Shown here: in pieces, positions 44,481 through 54,433 of the stretch
Layout of the letters: every line of letters starts with the position of its first letter
How positions within the stretch are numbered: position 1 is the stretch's first letter
Made by a program: the position numbers and the translations under genes
NCBI RefSeq assembly: GCF_014230055.1
Contig: NZ_JACHVA010000019.1
Span: 1 to 54,835 of the forward strand
From: Puniceicoccus vermicola
GTDB lineage: Bacteria > Verrucomicrobiota > Verrucomicrobiia > Opitutales > Puniceicoccaceae
Length of the DNA stretch: 54,835 bases
Direction of reading: 5' to 3'
The notes under the pieces: model-generated
Seen by the model: the letters and a program-made list of their open reading frames with translations, nothing else
The model's database searches: none
Told to the model about the DNA's origin: nothing

Positions 44481-45725
44481 CTACGAAGCCGAAGCGACTC
44501 GCAGCGCTTTGACTTGCGCCTTTTCGGAGAGAGGCCGACCGGGGAAACAGACCCTCGCCACGGCCTCTTCGAAGTCATTGGCACCGCGGAGGATGCCAAT
44601 TTCGAGGCGAAGAAAATAGATCGGAAGGCCGAAATCGATCTGCGAGCCGATCCGCACTGCGTCCTTTTCGGTAGTCACCAGAAAATCGACTCCGATTTCC
44701 TTCGCCTGCTCTCCGATCGACAGCAGCTCACGATCCGTAAACCAATGATGATCGAGGAAGCGGCGGTTGTAGCGAATCGTGGCCCCGTTATCACGGAGAA
44801 AAGCTTCAAACCCCTCGGGCACGGCGATCCCACTGAAGGCTCCGACCCGTGCACCCTTTAACTTCTCGACCGGGAACTTTTCGTTCAGATCGAGACTCTG
44901 CAGGTGGGTGGGCCGGTGCGAGCACTCAATGATTTCCACCTCAGGATGGTGTTTATGAATAAACCCTTCGAGCTCCTCGGAGGGCGAACCGTCCGACTTG
45001 GTCAAAAATACATACGATGCCCGCTTTAAATGGCTCACGGGCTCGCGGAGAATTCCTCGGGGCAGCAGCCGCCGGTTACCAAAAGGATTGGTCTTATCGA
45101 CGAGGACCAGATTCATACTTCCCTTGAGAGGGAGATACTGCAGACCATCGTCGAGGATCAAGGTGTCACACCCAAAACGACGAATGGCATACGCGCCCGC
45201 TTTGACCCGGTTTTTATCGACCAGCACGTGGACGCCGGGAAGATTTCGAGCGAGCATGTAGGGCTCATCCCCTGCTTCCTCGGGGCCCATCAATACCTTT
45301 TCCCCGTCGCTGACGATCCGCGGAGGGGGCTCGGAGACGTGCGTAACCGCCCGCCACCACTTCTTATAAAAAGGCTCCTTCTTGCTCTTATATCCTCGGC
45401 TGAGGATGGCGACCTTTCGCCCCTGCTCGTGGAGACTGCGGGCAAACTTTTCCACCACCGGTGTTTTACCGGTTCCCCCGACCGTCAAATTCCCGACTAC
45501 GACCACCAAACACCCGAGCGGACGATTGCGGAAAATCCGATTGCTATAAAGATACCAACGGAAGCGGACGATCGACTCGAAGAGATACGAAAACCCGTTC
45601 AGGATCGAACCGACCACGGTGGCCGAACGGCCAGTTCTGCGGTCGTAAACCACATCGACCAGAAACCCTTCCAGCGCGTCGAGACGGCTTTTGAACTTGG
45701 AATGTTTTTTCGGCTGGGAACTCAC
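44481..45725 (-). CDS. lpxK: Tetraacyldisaccharide 4'-kinase
   Basis: 414 aa from a GTG start. '[22 protein letters not shown]' contains the LpxK P-loop; '[11 protein letters not shown]', '[10 protein letters not shown]', '[12 protein letters not shown]' and 'LILDDGLQY' are family motifs. It phosphorylates the lipid A precursor at the inner membrane, so the organism makes lipid A. Somewhat longer than E. coli LpxK because of an N-terminal extension. It follows fumC after 27 bp on the same strand. Confidence 0.93.
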   Translation of the reverse strand: MSSQPKKHSKFKSRLDALEGFLVDVVYDRRTGRSATVVGSILNGFSYLFESIVRFRWYLYSNRIFRNRPLGCLVVVVGNLTVGGTGKTPVVEKFARSLHEQGRKVAILSRGYKSKKEPFYKKWWRAVTHVSEPPPRIVSDGEKVLMGPEEAGDEPYMLARNLPGVHVLVDKNRVKAGAYAIRRFGCDTLILDDGLQYLPLKGSMNLVLVDKTNPFGNRRLLPRGILREPVSHLKRASYVFLTKSDGSPSEELEGFIHKHHPEVEIIECSHRPTHLQSLDLNEKFPVEKLKGARVGAFSGIAVPEGFEAFLRDNGATIRYNRRFLDHHWFTDRELLSIGEQAKEIGVDFLVTTEKDAVRIGSQIDFGLPIYFLRLEIGILRGANDFEEAVARVCFPGRPLSEKAQVKALRVASAS

Positions 45726-45752
45726 TCGTTCGTCACCCTCGACTCCATCGCC

Positions 45753-47138
<1,386 letters not shown>

Positions 47139-47279
47139 GACGAGGAGGATGAAAATCAATTCCCAGGAAGGCCAGCCTTTTCCTCTGGCCCGCCCTCCCC
47201 TCCGTGCAACCAGAAGTGCGGGGACTTCGGCTGGCGATTGCTGCCATTTTGTAAGAAAGCCCTGAAAAAGTTAAGTGGT

Positions 47280-47346
47280 GCGCGGTGCTTCAGCCCGCGT
47301 GTCTAAGCATAAGAAGATTCCGAAGACGCGGGCTGAAGCACCGCGC
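47280..47346. repeat. Long perfect inverted repeat (21-bp arms)
   Basis: The arm 47280-47300 (GCGCGGTGCTTCAGCCC followed by GCGT) is the perfect complement of 47326-47346, with a 25-nt loop. There is no T-run on either side, so it is not a classic terminator. 'gcttcagcccgcg' resembles part of the 127-bp array at the window end. Confidence 0.75.
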
Positions 47347-47462
47347 TCCCCTCAAGACCGAGAAAAATGAAATCACTTCGATCCAAAACTTTCCGCACTT
47401 GTCGTTACACCTGAAGGAATCACTACCCTCGGTATCCTTATACACTAGACCGAGAGGCATGC

Positions 47463-47488
47463 GGGGCGGAATGAATTCCGAGCTCCTA
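47463..47488. repeat. Hairpin repeat, second copy of the GCGGAAT..ATTCCG family
   Basis: GGGGCGGAATGAATTCCG followed by AGCTCCTA corresponds to the copy at 13189-13215, with a mismatch in the stem. Confidence 0.6.
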
Positions 47489-47678
47489 TGGAAAGGCCTG
47501 ATGCTCAAACCTCGGAGTCGAAAAATGGATGAAAGGACGTGCGAGTAGGAGGGCAGACCAGCGCCAGCGGGTGGGAAGTTTTTCCGCACAAATGGATCAT
47601 ACCTGCCATTCGCACCTAGAGACCACCCTCCCCGCATTGCTGGCGAGAGCCTAATCCTCAGGAAATGTAAATTCTAAC

Positions 47679-48617
47679 TCAGCTTCCTTCGGCTTCGGCC
47701 GAAACCACTGAGCGCTTGAAGAGGACGCGAGTGATCCACCCGTAACGCGGGGCAAAGAGCCAGGCGAGGAGGAAGAAGAGCCCGGTTGCCACCGCCATCA
47801 TTCCTGTCGTCGTCGTACTCTCGAATCCGATGAGCGGAGGCACCACCAAGGCCAAAAGGTGCCCGATTAAGGCGCTGAGCGCTCCGATAATGCTGGCTAG
47901 GATGAGCATCAACCCCAGCCGATCCGTCAGCAGATGGGCCGTCGCCGCCGGAGTGACCAGCATGGCGATAACGATGATGCTCCCCACCGCTTCAAATGCT
48001 GCGACCGTGGTCACTGCCACCTGGGTCATCAAGAGGTAGTGCATCCATTGCGCGTTGATCCCCTGAGTGGTGGCGAGATCCGGATCGAAGGAGCTGATTC
48101 GCAGTTCCTTGAAAAAGGCGATCACGATGAAGAGATTCAGGAGGCTGACGATTCCGAGAACGATCGCCGAACGCGGCACCTCGACCAGCAGATCTCCGAT
48201 CGAGAACGTCCATGCGGTATCCCAGGCGGCGACTTCGATCGAACCGTAGAGAACACAACCAGGATCCAAATCCACATGATCGGCCGCCTGGACAATGAGG
48301 AGGAGGCCGATGGCAAAGAGAGTCGTAAAGACAATCCCCATGGAAGCGCCCCGATCCACCTTACCCCAGGAACTGATCCATTGGGTAAAGACCGCCGTCA
48401 AGACCCCGACAACCGCGGCCCCGACAAACATCGAAAGACTGGCCCGGGCACCTGTAACCAAAAAGGCGATCGCCAATCCCGGCAACACTGCGTGGCTAAT
48501 CGCATCCCCCATCATGCTCATCTGGCGCAGGACCAAGAACGAACCCGGCAAAGCACAGGCGATCGCTGTCAGAGCACCGATAATGACAATCCACGTGTCT
48601 ATTGAATACCAAATCAT
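47679..48617 (-). CDS. mntD: Metal ABC transporter permease (MntD/TroD-like)
   Basis: 312 aa from ATG 48617, with AAAGGAGG 4 nt upstream and a 4-bp overlap with the mntC stop. Eight or so membrane helices. 'QMSMMGDAISHAVLPGLAIAFL' is the conserved coupling segment of ABC-3 (TroC/ZnuB-type) permeases. 'ELRISSFDPDLATTQGI' and 'AFEAVGSIIVIAMLVTPAATAHLL' also match. Unlike its partner it has no extra C-terminal domain. Last gene of the mntABCD unit. Confidence 0.92.
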   Translation of the reverse strand: MIWYSIDTWIVIIGALTAIACALPGSFLVLRQMSMMGDAISHAVLPGLAIAFLVTGARASLSMFVGAAVVGVLTAVFTQWISSWGKVDRGASMGIVFTTLFAIGLLLIVQAADHVDLDPGCVLYGSIEVAAWDTAWTFSIGDLLVEVPRSAIVLGIVSLLNLFIVIAFFKELRISSFDPDLATTQGINAQWMHYLLMTQVAVTTVAAFEAVGSIIVIAMLVTPAATAHLLTDRLGLMLILASIIGALSALIGHLLALVVPPLIGFESTTTTGMMAVATGLFFLLAWLFAPRYGWITRVLFKRSVVSAEAEGS

Positions 48618-50098
48618 ACTGCCTCCTTTCGAGATATACCGATCTCGTGCGGGCTCTCCGGCATAGAGGCCATTTTCAATTTCGACTCCAGCTCCCGGAC
48701 CATCTCGGTGCTCAGAAGGTGCTCGACCGAATCCGCATCGCGGTCGACGTGACTCGCGGCGATATCCGCGTGAGTAAAGAGGAAGATCTCCCAAAGCCGG
48801 TGATTCCGCGTCGTTCGGTAGGCCTCCCCAAATCCTGATTCGGACAAACGAAGCGTCCGCCAATCAACCCACTCAATGTGGTCCTCGCCTTGGGCTCGTT
48901 TCACCAATTTCTTCAACTGCCGTGGACTCCAAGTGCGATGATGAAGAAGTTGATCATAAGAGATATCGACATTCGCCGGTCGAAGTGACTCCTCTTTCCA
49001 AGTTTTCTCCTGGATCTCAAAGACGGCGCGCAACAGATGCTGACGGCCGACCTTTCTCTTCAATCGCCGCATCGACATACTGCGCCGCAAGATCCCCCGG
49101 GAGGCCCCGAAGATCATGCTAAAAAAGAAGATCGCTGCAGCCATGAGGACAATCACGGCTCCCGCTGGCAAGCGTGGGAGCAAAGCGCTCACCCCCGCCC
49201 CAAGCCAACCGCTCACACCACCGATCACCCCCGAAAGGATCAGCATCGTCCGCAAGTCGTTGGTCCAAAATCTGGCGGCTGCAGCCGGAGTAATCAGAAA
49301 AGCGATGATGAGAATCAACCCGACCGACTGAAGCCCGACAACAGTCACCGCCGCCACCAGAATCAACATCAGGACATCGAGCAACGACACGGGCCAGCCT
49401 TGGCTCCGAGCAAACCCTTCATCAAAACACAGGAGGGTAAATTCTTTGAGCAACAAAATCGAGCAGATCAAGGCGGCTACTGCGACTCCGGAAAGCAGCA
49501 GGAAATCCCGAAAGATCATCGACGCCGTCTTCCCGTAAATGAAATATTCCAGACCCGCCGCACTCGCACTGGGCATATTCTGGACCATCCCGAGAACCGC
49601 CACTCCTGCCCCAAAGAAAACACTCAGGACGATCCCCATCGCAGCGTCATCCTTAATCCTCGAGGTTTTGCGGATCAGCAAGACGAGGCCAACCCCCAGC
49701 AATCCAGTCACCGAAGCTCCCGCGAGCAAAACAGCGAGACTCTTCCCCTCTCCAAACAGGGTCACCCCGAGAATAAAGGCGATTCCGATCCCAGGCAAAC
49801 AGGCGTGCGAAAGGGCATCCCCCATCAAGGAGCGCTTCCGCAAAAGTAGGAAGCACCCCACCAGTCCCGAAGCCAGCCCGAGGATGAAGGTGCTCGCGAC
49901 CACGAGGCGCGTATTGTATTGCTGAAGAGTCACCACCTCCCAAATCGATTCGAAAGAAGGCCAATCGAATCCTCGATCCTGCAAACTCGAAAAGCTCCTC
50001 GGCCCGGATTGAGCCATCCCCGATTGCATCGGAACCACTACCGCGAGAAGAAGACCGAGGACCCGGCCCATTCCCGCTTTCATCCGAGACGACTTCAT
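48614..50098 (-). CDS. mntC: Metal ABC transporter permease with MntR-like C-terminal domain (MntC/TroC-like)
   Basis: 494 aa. Residues about 55-335 are an ABC-3 permease with '[21 protein letters not shown]' and '[21 protein letters not shown]'. An N-terminal hydrophobic stretch (11-29) may be a signal or extra helix. Residues about 345-470 resemble a DtxR/MntR regulator: a winged-helix-like part ('[20 protein letters not shown]', '[15 protein letters not shown]'), then 'NHRLWEIFL' (H433, E437) and 'DSVEHLLS' (D456, E459, H460) at the places of MntR metal ligands. I infer a cytoplasmic metal-sensing gate on the transporter. ATGA overlaps with both neighbours. Confidence 0.9.
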   Translation of the reverse strand: MKSSRMKAGMGRVLGLLLAVVVPMQSGMAQSGPRSFSSLQDRGFDWPSFESIWEVVTLQQYNTRLVVASTFILGLASGLVGCFLLLRKRSLMGDALSHACLPGIGIAFILGVTLFGEGKSLAVLLAGASVTGLLGVGLVLLIRKTSRIKDDAAMGIVLSVFFGAGVAVLGMVQNMPSASAAGLEYFIYGKTASMIFRDFLLLSGVAVAALICSILLLKEFTLLCFDEGFARSQGWPVSLLDVLMLILVAAVTVVGLQSVGLILIIAFLITPAAAARFWTNDLRTMLILSGVIGGVSGWLGAGVSALLPRLPAGAVIVLMAAAIFFFSMIFGASRGILRRSMSMRRLKRKVGRQHLLRAVFEIQEKTWKEESLRPANVDISYDQLLHHRTWSPRQLKKLVKRAQGEDHIEWVDWRTLRLSESGFGEAYRTTRNHRLWEIFLFTHADIAASHVDRDADSVEHLLSTEMVRELESKLKMASMPESPHEIGISRKEAV

Positions 50099-50922
50099 GA
50101 CCGATCTGCCTGAGAGAGTGCGTGTCCCGCTTCCGCCAGAAGACTCAACTTCCCACCGTAGGCCTTCCGCAGATTTTCCTGGGTAAACACCTCTTCGGTC
50201 GGACCGGCCGCCACGACTCGCATATTCAGAAGAATCACCCAGTCAAAATACTGCGCGACGGTCGCCAAATCGTGATGGACGACCAGAGTCGTCTTCCCCC
50301 GATGCTTCAGATCTTTTAATAGCGTAACGATTGCTCGTTCGGTCGCCGCATCGACTGCCGCAAAGGGCTCATCCATAAAATAAACTGTGGCGTCCTGGGC
50401 CAAAGCCCGAGCGAGGAAGACTCGCTGCTGCTGCCCACCCGACAACTGACTGATCTGACGGTCCGCCAAATGACCGATCCCGACTCGATCCAACGCCTCA
50501 CGGGCGATGTCTTTGTGCTTCTTTCTGACGGGCCGAAACCAACCGATCCGCCGATAGAGTCCCATCGCCACCACATCGACCGCACTGACCGGAAAATCCC
50601 AGTCCACGCTTTCACGCTGCGGAACATAGCCGACAAGAGACCGCTGCTTGCCATAAGGCTTCCCGTAGACCTTCACCTCCCCCGACGCCACCGGAATCAA
50701 ATCCAAACAGGCCTTAATCAGCGTGCTCTTCCCCGCGCCATTGGGCCCCACGATTCCGACCAACTTTCCTTCTGGGATGTCGAGATCAATGTCCCACAAA
50801 ACTGGCTTACGGTGATAGGCTACCGTCAAATCATGAATGGAAAGCGGCGCCTCCGGAGAATGATCTTCACCGCGGGAATAGGAATCCTGCGGCGGAGCCA
50901 TTTTTTGAAAAAATTTCGACAT
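50095..50922 (-). CDS. mntB: Metal ABC transporter ATPase (MntB/ZnuC-like)
   Basis: 275 aa. Walker [11 protein letters not shown]-loop '[24 protein letters not shown]', signature [15 protein letters not shown], Walker B '[12 protein letters not shown]' and H-loop 'LVVHHDL' are complete. The '[11 protein letters not shown]' Q-loop is typical of Mn/Zn/Fe importers. It overlaps mntC by 4 bp. It lies 123 bp after mntA, with a hairpin in that gap. Confidence 0.93.
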   Translation of the reverse strand: MSKFFQKMAPPQDSYSRGEDHSPEAPLSIHDLTVAYHRKPVLWDIDLDIPEGKLVGIVGPNGAGKSTLIKACLDLIPVASGEVKVYGKPYGKQRSLVGYVPQRESVDWDFPVSAVDVVAMGLYRRIGWFRPVRKKHKDIAREALDRVGIGHLADRQISQLSGGQQQRVFLARALAQDATVYFMDEPFAAVDAATERAIVTLLKDLKHRGKTTLVVHHDLATVAQYFDWVILLNMRVVAAGPTEEVFTQENLRKAYGGKLSLLAEAGHALSQADRS

Positions 50923-50993
50923 GAGAAAATTCGTAAACTCGGTTACTGAACAGATTTGAATTGGAGGAAAACGGCTTCAGCTTCGCTCAAAAT

Positions 50994-51028
50994 AGAAGAG
51001 TGCGATAAAAAGAGACAACCGCACTTCT
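50994..51028 (-). promoter_or_regulatory. Intercistronic hairpin between mntA and mntB
   Basis: On the minus strand AGAAGTGCG pairs with CGCACTCTTCT (one bulged base) around a 15-nt loop and is followed by ATTTTG. A stem in this place could end part of the transcripts or protect the mntA message, giving more binding protein than transporter. Confidence 0.4.
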
Positions 51029-51045
51029 AGTGCCAGAGTTTCGGC

Positions 51046-52017
51046 TCAACGGGAGTTTGAGAGTTTACCATTCATCCCTCCCTGAGGAGCCTCTCCTCCA
51101 AGAGCTCTGCTGATAGTGGTCGCATTGTGATCGATCATTCCGATATAGGTTCCTTCATAAGATCCTTCCGGCCCCATGGCGTCGGAAAACAAAGAACCCC
51201 CGATTTGGAGATCGTGCCCCCGCGCTTTTGCCCCCTCGACCAGAGCCCGGACATTCTTATCCGAAACCGAAGTTTCGACAAAGACAGCGGGAATTTGATT
51301 ATCGACCAGGAAATCGACCAAATTCTCAATATCTCGAACGCCCGCTTCGGATTCAGTGCTAATCCCCTGAATACCTTTCACCTCAATCCCGTAAGCACGC
51401 CCCATGTAATTGAAGGCATCGTGGGCAGTGACCAAGTATCGTTGATTTTCCGGAATGGAGCCGATCACTTCCGTCGCGTAGGCGTCCAGCTCCTCCAGTT
51501 TTTCAATGTAGGCTTCCGCGTTCGCGGCGTAGAAATCCGCATTCTCTGGATCATACTCCTCCAGAGATTCGGCGATCACATGAGTAGCCATGATCCATCC
51601 GTCGACATCCATCCAGACATGGGGGTCATAGTGATCGGCCTCGTCCGTCATCACATAGTCTTCGCTCTCGAGGATTTCTTCCGTTACCGCATAAACGGGT
51701 TTCCCTTTGCGGGCGACGCGGATCAAAACGTCCGCCATTTTCCCCTCCAGCATCAAACCGCTGTAGAAGACGATGTCCGCCCGACTCATCGCAACCACGT
51801 CTTTGCGCGTCGGTTTGTAGAGGTGAGGGTCAATCCCTTCTCCGATGATTCCTTCGACCTGCGCTTTATCTCCAGCGATGTTCTTCACCACATCAGTGAT
51901 CATTCCCACCGTCGTCACCGCTTTGTAGGGATAGGAGTCGGGGGCTGCGAACAAGGCACTTCCCGCCAACAAGAGTCCACCCAATGACGCGGCGATTTTT
52001 TTCCAGTAATTCTTCAT
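51046..52017 (-). CDS. mntA: Metal-binding periplasmic protein of Mn/Zn ABC importer (MntA/TroA-like)
   Basis: 323 aa from ATG 52017, with a signal peptide (about 1-24, 'IAASLGGLLLAGSALFA'). Cluster A-I binding-protein fold. Metal ligands by motif are H65 ('DPHLYKP'), H133 ('DPHVWMD'), H199 ('TAHDAFNYMG') and D296 ('MIDHN'). This His3-Asp set and its order are those of TroA. It delivers the metal to MntCD. The nearby mntR with a full Mn site favours manganese, though zinc is possible. First gene of the unit, downstream of two palindromic operators. Confidence 0.92.
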   Translation of the reverse strand: MKNYWKKIAASLGGLLLAGSALFAAPDSYPYKAVTTVGMITDVVKNIAGDKAQVEGIIGEGIDPHLYKPTRKDVVAMSRADIVFYSGLMLEGKMADVLIRVARKGKPVYAVTEEILESEDYVMTDEADHYDPHVWMDVDGWIMATHVIAESLEEYDPENADFYAANAEAYIEKLEELDAYATEVIGSIPENQRYLVTAHDAFNYMGRAYGIEVKGIQGISTESEAGVRDIENLVDFLVDNQIPAVFVETSVSDKNVRALVEGAKARGHDLQIGGSLFSDAMGPEGSYEGTYIGMIDHNATTISRALGGEAPQGGMNGKLSNSR

Positions 52018-52067
52018 AATCTTCGAGGGTTTGCTCAGTCGTTGTCCATTCGCTTTAAAATCCAGAA

Positions 52068-52083
52068 TGTAGCTATAGCTACA
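52068..52083. promoter_or_regulatory. Candidate MntR operator 1
   Basis: TGTAGCTATAGCTACA is a perfect 16-bp palindrome, located downstream of the -10 region of the mntA promoter. The core TAGC-n4-GCTA layout resembles MntR boxes known from enterobacteria. Confidence 0.65.
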
Positions 52084-52089
52084 CCCTTC

Positions 52090-52109
52090 AATGTATCCTT
52101 GGCTACATT
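52090..52109. promoter_or_regulatory. Candidate MntR operator 2
   Basis: AATGTATCCTTGGCTACATT is an imperfect 20-bp palindrome. Its centre is 24 bp from operator 1, and its half-site AATGTAGC is shared with it. It lies between the -35 and -10 regions of the mntA promoter. Confidence 0.6.
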
Positions 52110-52122
52110 CCGGTTCTGTCAA
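52090..52122 (-). promoter_or_regulatory. Promoter of the mntABCD unit
   Basis: On the minus strand a perfect -35 box TTGACA (52122-52117) precedes the operators. The -10 box is less clear: AGGATA after 17 bp or GATACA after 19 bp. Start of transcription would fall close to operator 1. Confidence 0.5.
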
Positions 52123-52289
52123 CGCCCTTTTCGAGAAATTCATTGCTGGAGACCAGCCCGTGAAAGCCTCCCTTCCCTGCCGAAGACGACAAAAACGTTT
52201 CAAAAGGGATTCGATTCCCGTAATTCCCTCGTTGCACCCGAGCCCGGGAATCTTTGAAATCCGAACTCGAACCTTCACGACTGCAAACC

Positions 52290-54251
52290 ATGCCGAACAA
52301 CACTGCTATCAAGGAAGCCGTCGACGCCGGGAAACTTCTCGCTGCGTCCGCCGAAAATTTGAACACCTGGCTGCAGAGCCCGAGTCTACCCCAATGGGCG
52401 ATCGACTCGCTCAACGAGCTCGTGGAGCAGGAGCAGTGGGAGGAGCTCAATGATCGTTTCTTCCAAAACATGGCTTTCGGGACCGGGGGCATGCGGGGAC
52501 GCACGATTGGTAGCGTCGCCACCTCTCAGGAACTCGGAGCCGGCGGGCCCGACAACCCCGATCACGCCGCGATCGGCGCGAATGTGCTCAACGACATCAA
52601 CGTCACCCGGGCAACGATGGGCCTCTTCCGCTATACGAAAGGCTTCCTTGCGGCGGATGGCCGTGATTACGAAGTGCCGAAGCTGGTCATCGCGCACGAC
52701 GTCCGATTCTTCTCCCGCCACTTTTGCGAATTGGCCTCATCCGTCTGGAATCAGATGGGGGGACAAGCCTACATTTTCGACGGTCCCCGCTCGACTCCGC
52801 AGTTGAGCTTTTCGGTTCGTTTTCTCGGGGCTCACACCGGCATCGTCATTACCGCGAGCCACAATCCCTCGCACGATAACGGGTACAAAGTTTACTTTGA
52901 AGATGGCGCCCAAACCGTCTCCCCACACGCCGAGGGAATCGTCGGAGAGGTCGATAAGGTCTCTCTCGATGAAACCGCCGAGTTCCTCGAAAAGGATCTC
53001 TCCCGGGTCGTCACCCTCGGTGAATCCGCCGACTCCGCCTACCTCGACGTCCTCGAAGGCAGCGTTCTCGACCGGGATCTTCTCAGCCGCAACCAGCCGA
53101 AGGTCGTCTTCACCGCGATTCACGGCACGGGCCGAGTTTCCTCGATTCCCCTTCTCAAGCGCCTCGGTCTCGAAGTCTCGGAAGTGCCGGAACAGGCGAT
53201 CGCTGATTCCCGCTTCCCGACGGTGAAGTCTCCGAACCCGGAAAATGCCGAAGCTCTTTCGATGGCAATCGCCCAAGCCAAAGAGGAAGGCTCTGACCTC
53301 GTCGTCGCCACCGATCCGGATGCGGACCGCATGGCCGTCGCCGTCCGGCGTGAGGATGGGGAAATGGTTCTGCTGACCGGCAACATGATCGGCTCCATCC
53401 TCGCCGAGTTCCGCATCCGCCAGATGAAGAAGAACGGGCTCCTCCCCGAGGAAGGCACCCAGAGCGCAACGTTGATCAAGACGTTCGTCACCACTCCCCT
53501 GCAGGAACGCATCGGCCACGGGCATGGGCTCAAGGTCATCAACACCTTGACCGGATTCAAATGGATCGGGGCCAAGCTCCGCCAATATCAGGAAACCCTC
53601 GACCAGAAGCTCCGGGAGACTCAGGGCATTGTCCTTTCCTACGACGATACCGACTACCAGACACGGGCGCGCCTCCTCCTCGAACACAGCACCTTCTACG
53701 TCTTCGGCGGCGAAGAAAGCTACGGCTATCTCGCCAACGACCTTATCCGCGACAAGGATGCGAATGCGGCGGTTCTCATGTTCTGCGAGCTGATGGCCTC
53801 CCTGAAGGAAGAAGGCAAAACCGTCCTCGAGTTCCTCGACGAAATCTATCTCAAGCACGGCTACCACCTCGAGCGCCTCGGCAACGTCTACTACGAAGGC
53901 GCGAGTGGAGCTGCCAAGATTGCCAACATTCTCAAATCCTACCGCGAGAATCCCCCGAAGGAAATGAATGGCGTGGCCGTCGAGAAGTTCACCGACTTCG
54001 GCACTCAGACCATCCACGATGCCGATGGGGACGTGATTCCGAGCCAGGATTTCTATTTCGTCAGTCTGGCCAATGGCCACAGCTACGCCGTGCGCGGCAG
54101 CGGAACCGAGCCCAAGATTAAATTCTATGTTTTCGGCCGCCAAGAAGTCGCCAGCGAGGAAGAACTACCCAAGGTAAAAGAATCCCTCGAGGCCGACCTG
54201 AAAGCCCTCCGCGAAGCCATTGAAGCCGACGCCGCCGAGCGCGCCGGATAA
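52290..54251 (+). CDS. Phosphoglucomutase/phosphomannomutase (alpha-D-phosphohexomutase)
   Basis: 653 aa from ATG 52290 ('MPNNTAIKEAVDAGKLLAAS'). The phosphoserine loop TASHNPSHDNGYKVY gives S190; the metal loop is 'DPDADRMAV'; 'FGGEESYGYL' binds sugar; 'GSGTEPKIKFYV' binds phosphate. Length is above the 450-570 aa norm, with 'MAFGTGGMRGRTIGS' and long inserts typical of PGM2-like enzymes. It interconverts hexose 1- and 6-phosphates and could feed rfbA with glucose-1-phosphate. Divergent from mntA. Confidence 0.92.
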   Translation: MPNNTAIKEAVDAGKLLAASAENLNTWLQSPSLPQWAIDSLNELVEQEQWEELNDRFFQNMAFGTGGMRGRTIGSVATSQELGAGGPDNPDHAAIGANVLNDINVTRATMGLFRYTKGFLAADGRDYEVPKLVIAHDVRFFSRHFCELASSVWNQMGGQAYIFDGPRSTPQLSFSVRFLGAHTGIVITASHNPSHDNGYKVYFEDGAQTVSPHAEGIVGEVDKVSLDETAEFLEKDLSRVVTLGESADSAYLDVLEGSVLDRDLLSRNQPKVVFTAIHGTGRVSSIPLLKRLGLEVSEVPEQAIADSRFPTVKSPNPENAEALSMAIAQAKEEGSDLVVATDPDADRMAVAVRREDGEMVLLTGNMIGSILAEFRIRQMKKNGLLPEEGTQSATLIKTFVTTPLQERIGHGHGLKVINTLTGFKWIGAKLRQYQETLDQKLRETQGIVLSYDDTDYQTRARLLLEHSTFYVFGGEESYGYLANDLIRDKDANAAVLMFCELMASLKEEGKTVLEFLDEIYLKHGYHLERLGNVYYEGASGAAKIANILKSYRENPPKEMNGVAVEKFTDFGTQTIHDADGDVIPSQDFYFVSLANGHSYAVRGSGTEPKIKFYVFGRQEVASEEELPKVKESLEADLKALREAIEADAAERAG

Positions 54252-54311
54252 GAATGGTCCTCGAAGGATAAGAACCGACCCGATTGGAGAACACCGATCG
54301 GTTGAGTTTTC

Positions 54312-54350
54312 CGAGAGCCGGGGCCCCGCCGCCCCGGCTCTCGCTGTTTT
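54312..54350 (+). terminator. Rho-independent terminator of the phosphohexomutase gene
   Basis: CGAGAGCCGGGG and CCCCGGCTCTCG form a perfect 12-bp stem with an 8-nt loop, followed by CTGTTTT. It is 60 bp downstream of the stop codon. Confidence 0.8.
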
Positions 54351-54433
54351 CAACGAATGGCTCAGCCCAGAACGTGCGGATGGTGATCTCAGTGAAAAAG
54401 ACCACTGGCAGAAAAGGACCCCACCCAGGACCG

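Larger units (their letters stand above)
47139..47678. other. 540-bp intergenic region
   Basis: No gene seen. It holds a 21-bp-stem hairpin at 47280-47346 and a dispersed hairpin repeat at 47463-47488. It separates fumC from the end of mntD, both on the minus strand. Confidence 0.5.

Noticed and set aside
47280-47346. Terminator
   Set aside because: The stem is long and perfect, but no T-run follows on either strand and the loop is 25 nt.
52737-54143. 468-codon minus-strand open frame
   Set aside because: It is antisense to the phosphohexomutase gene and has no recognisable domain.
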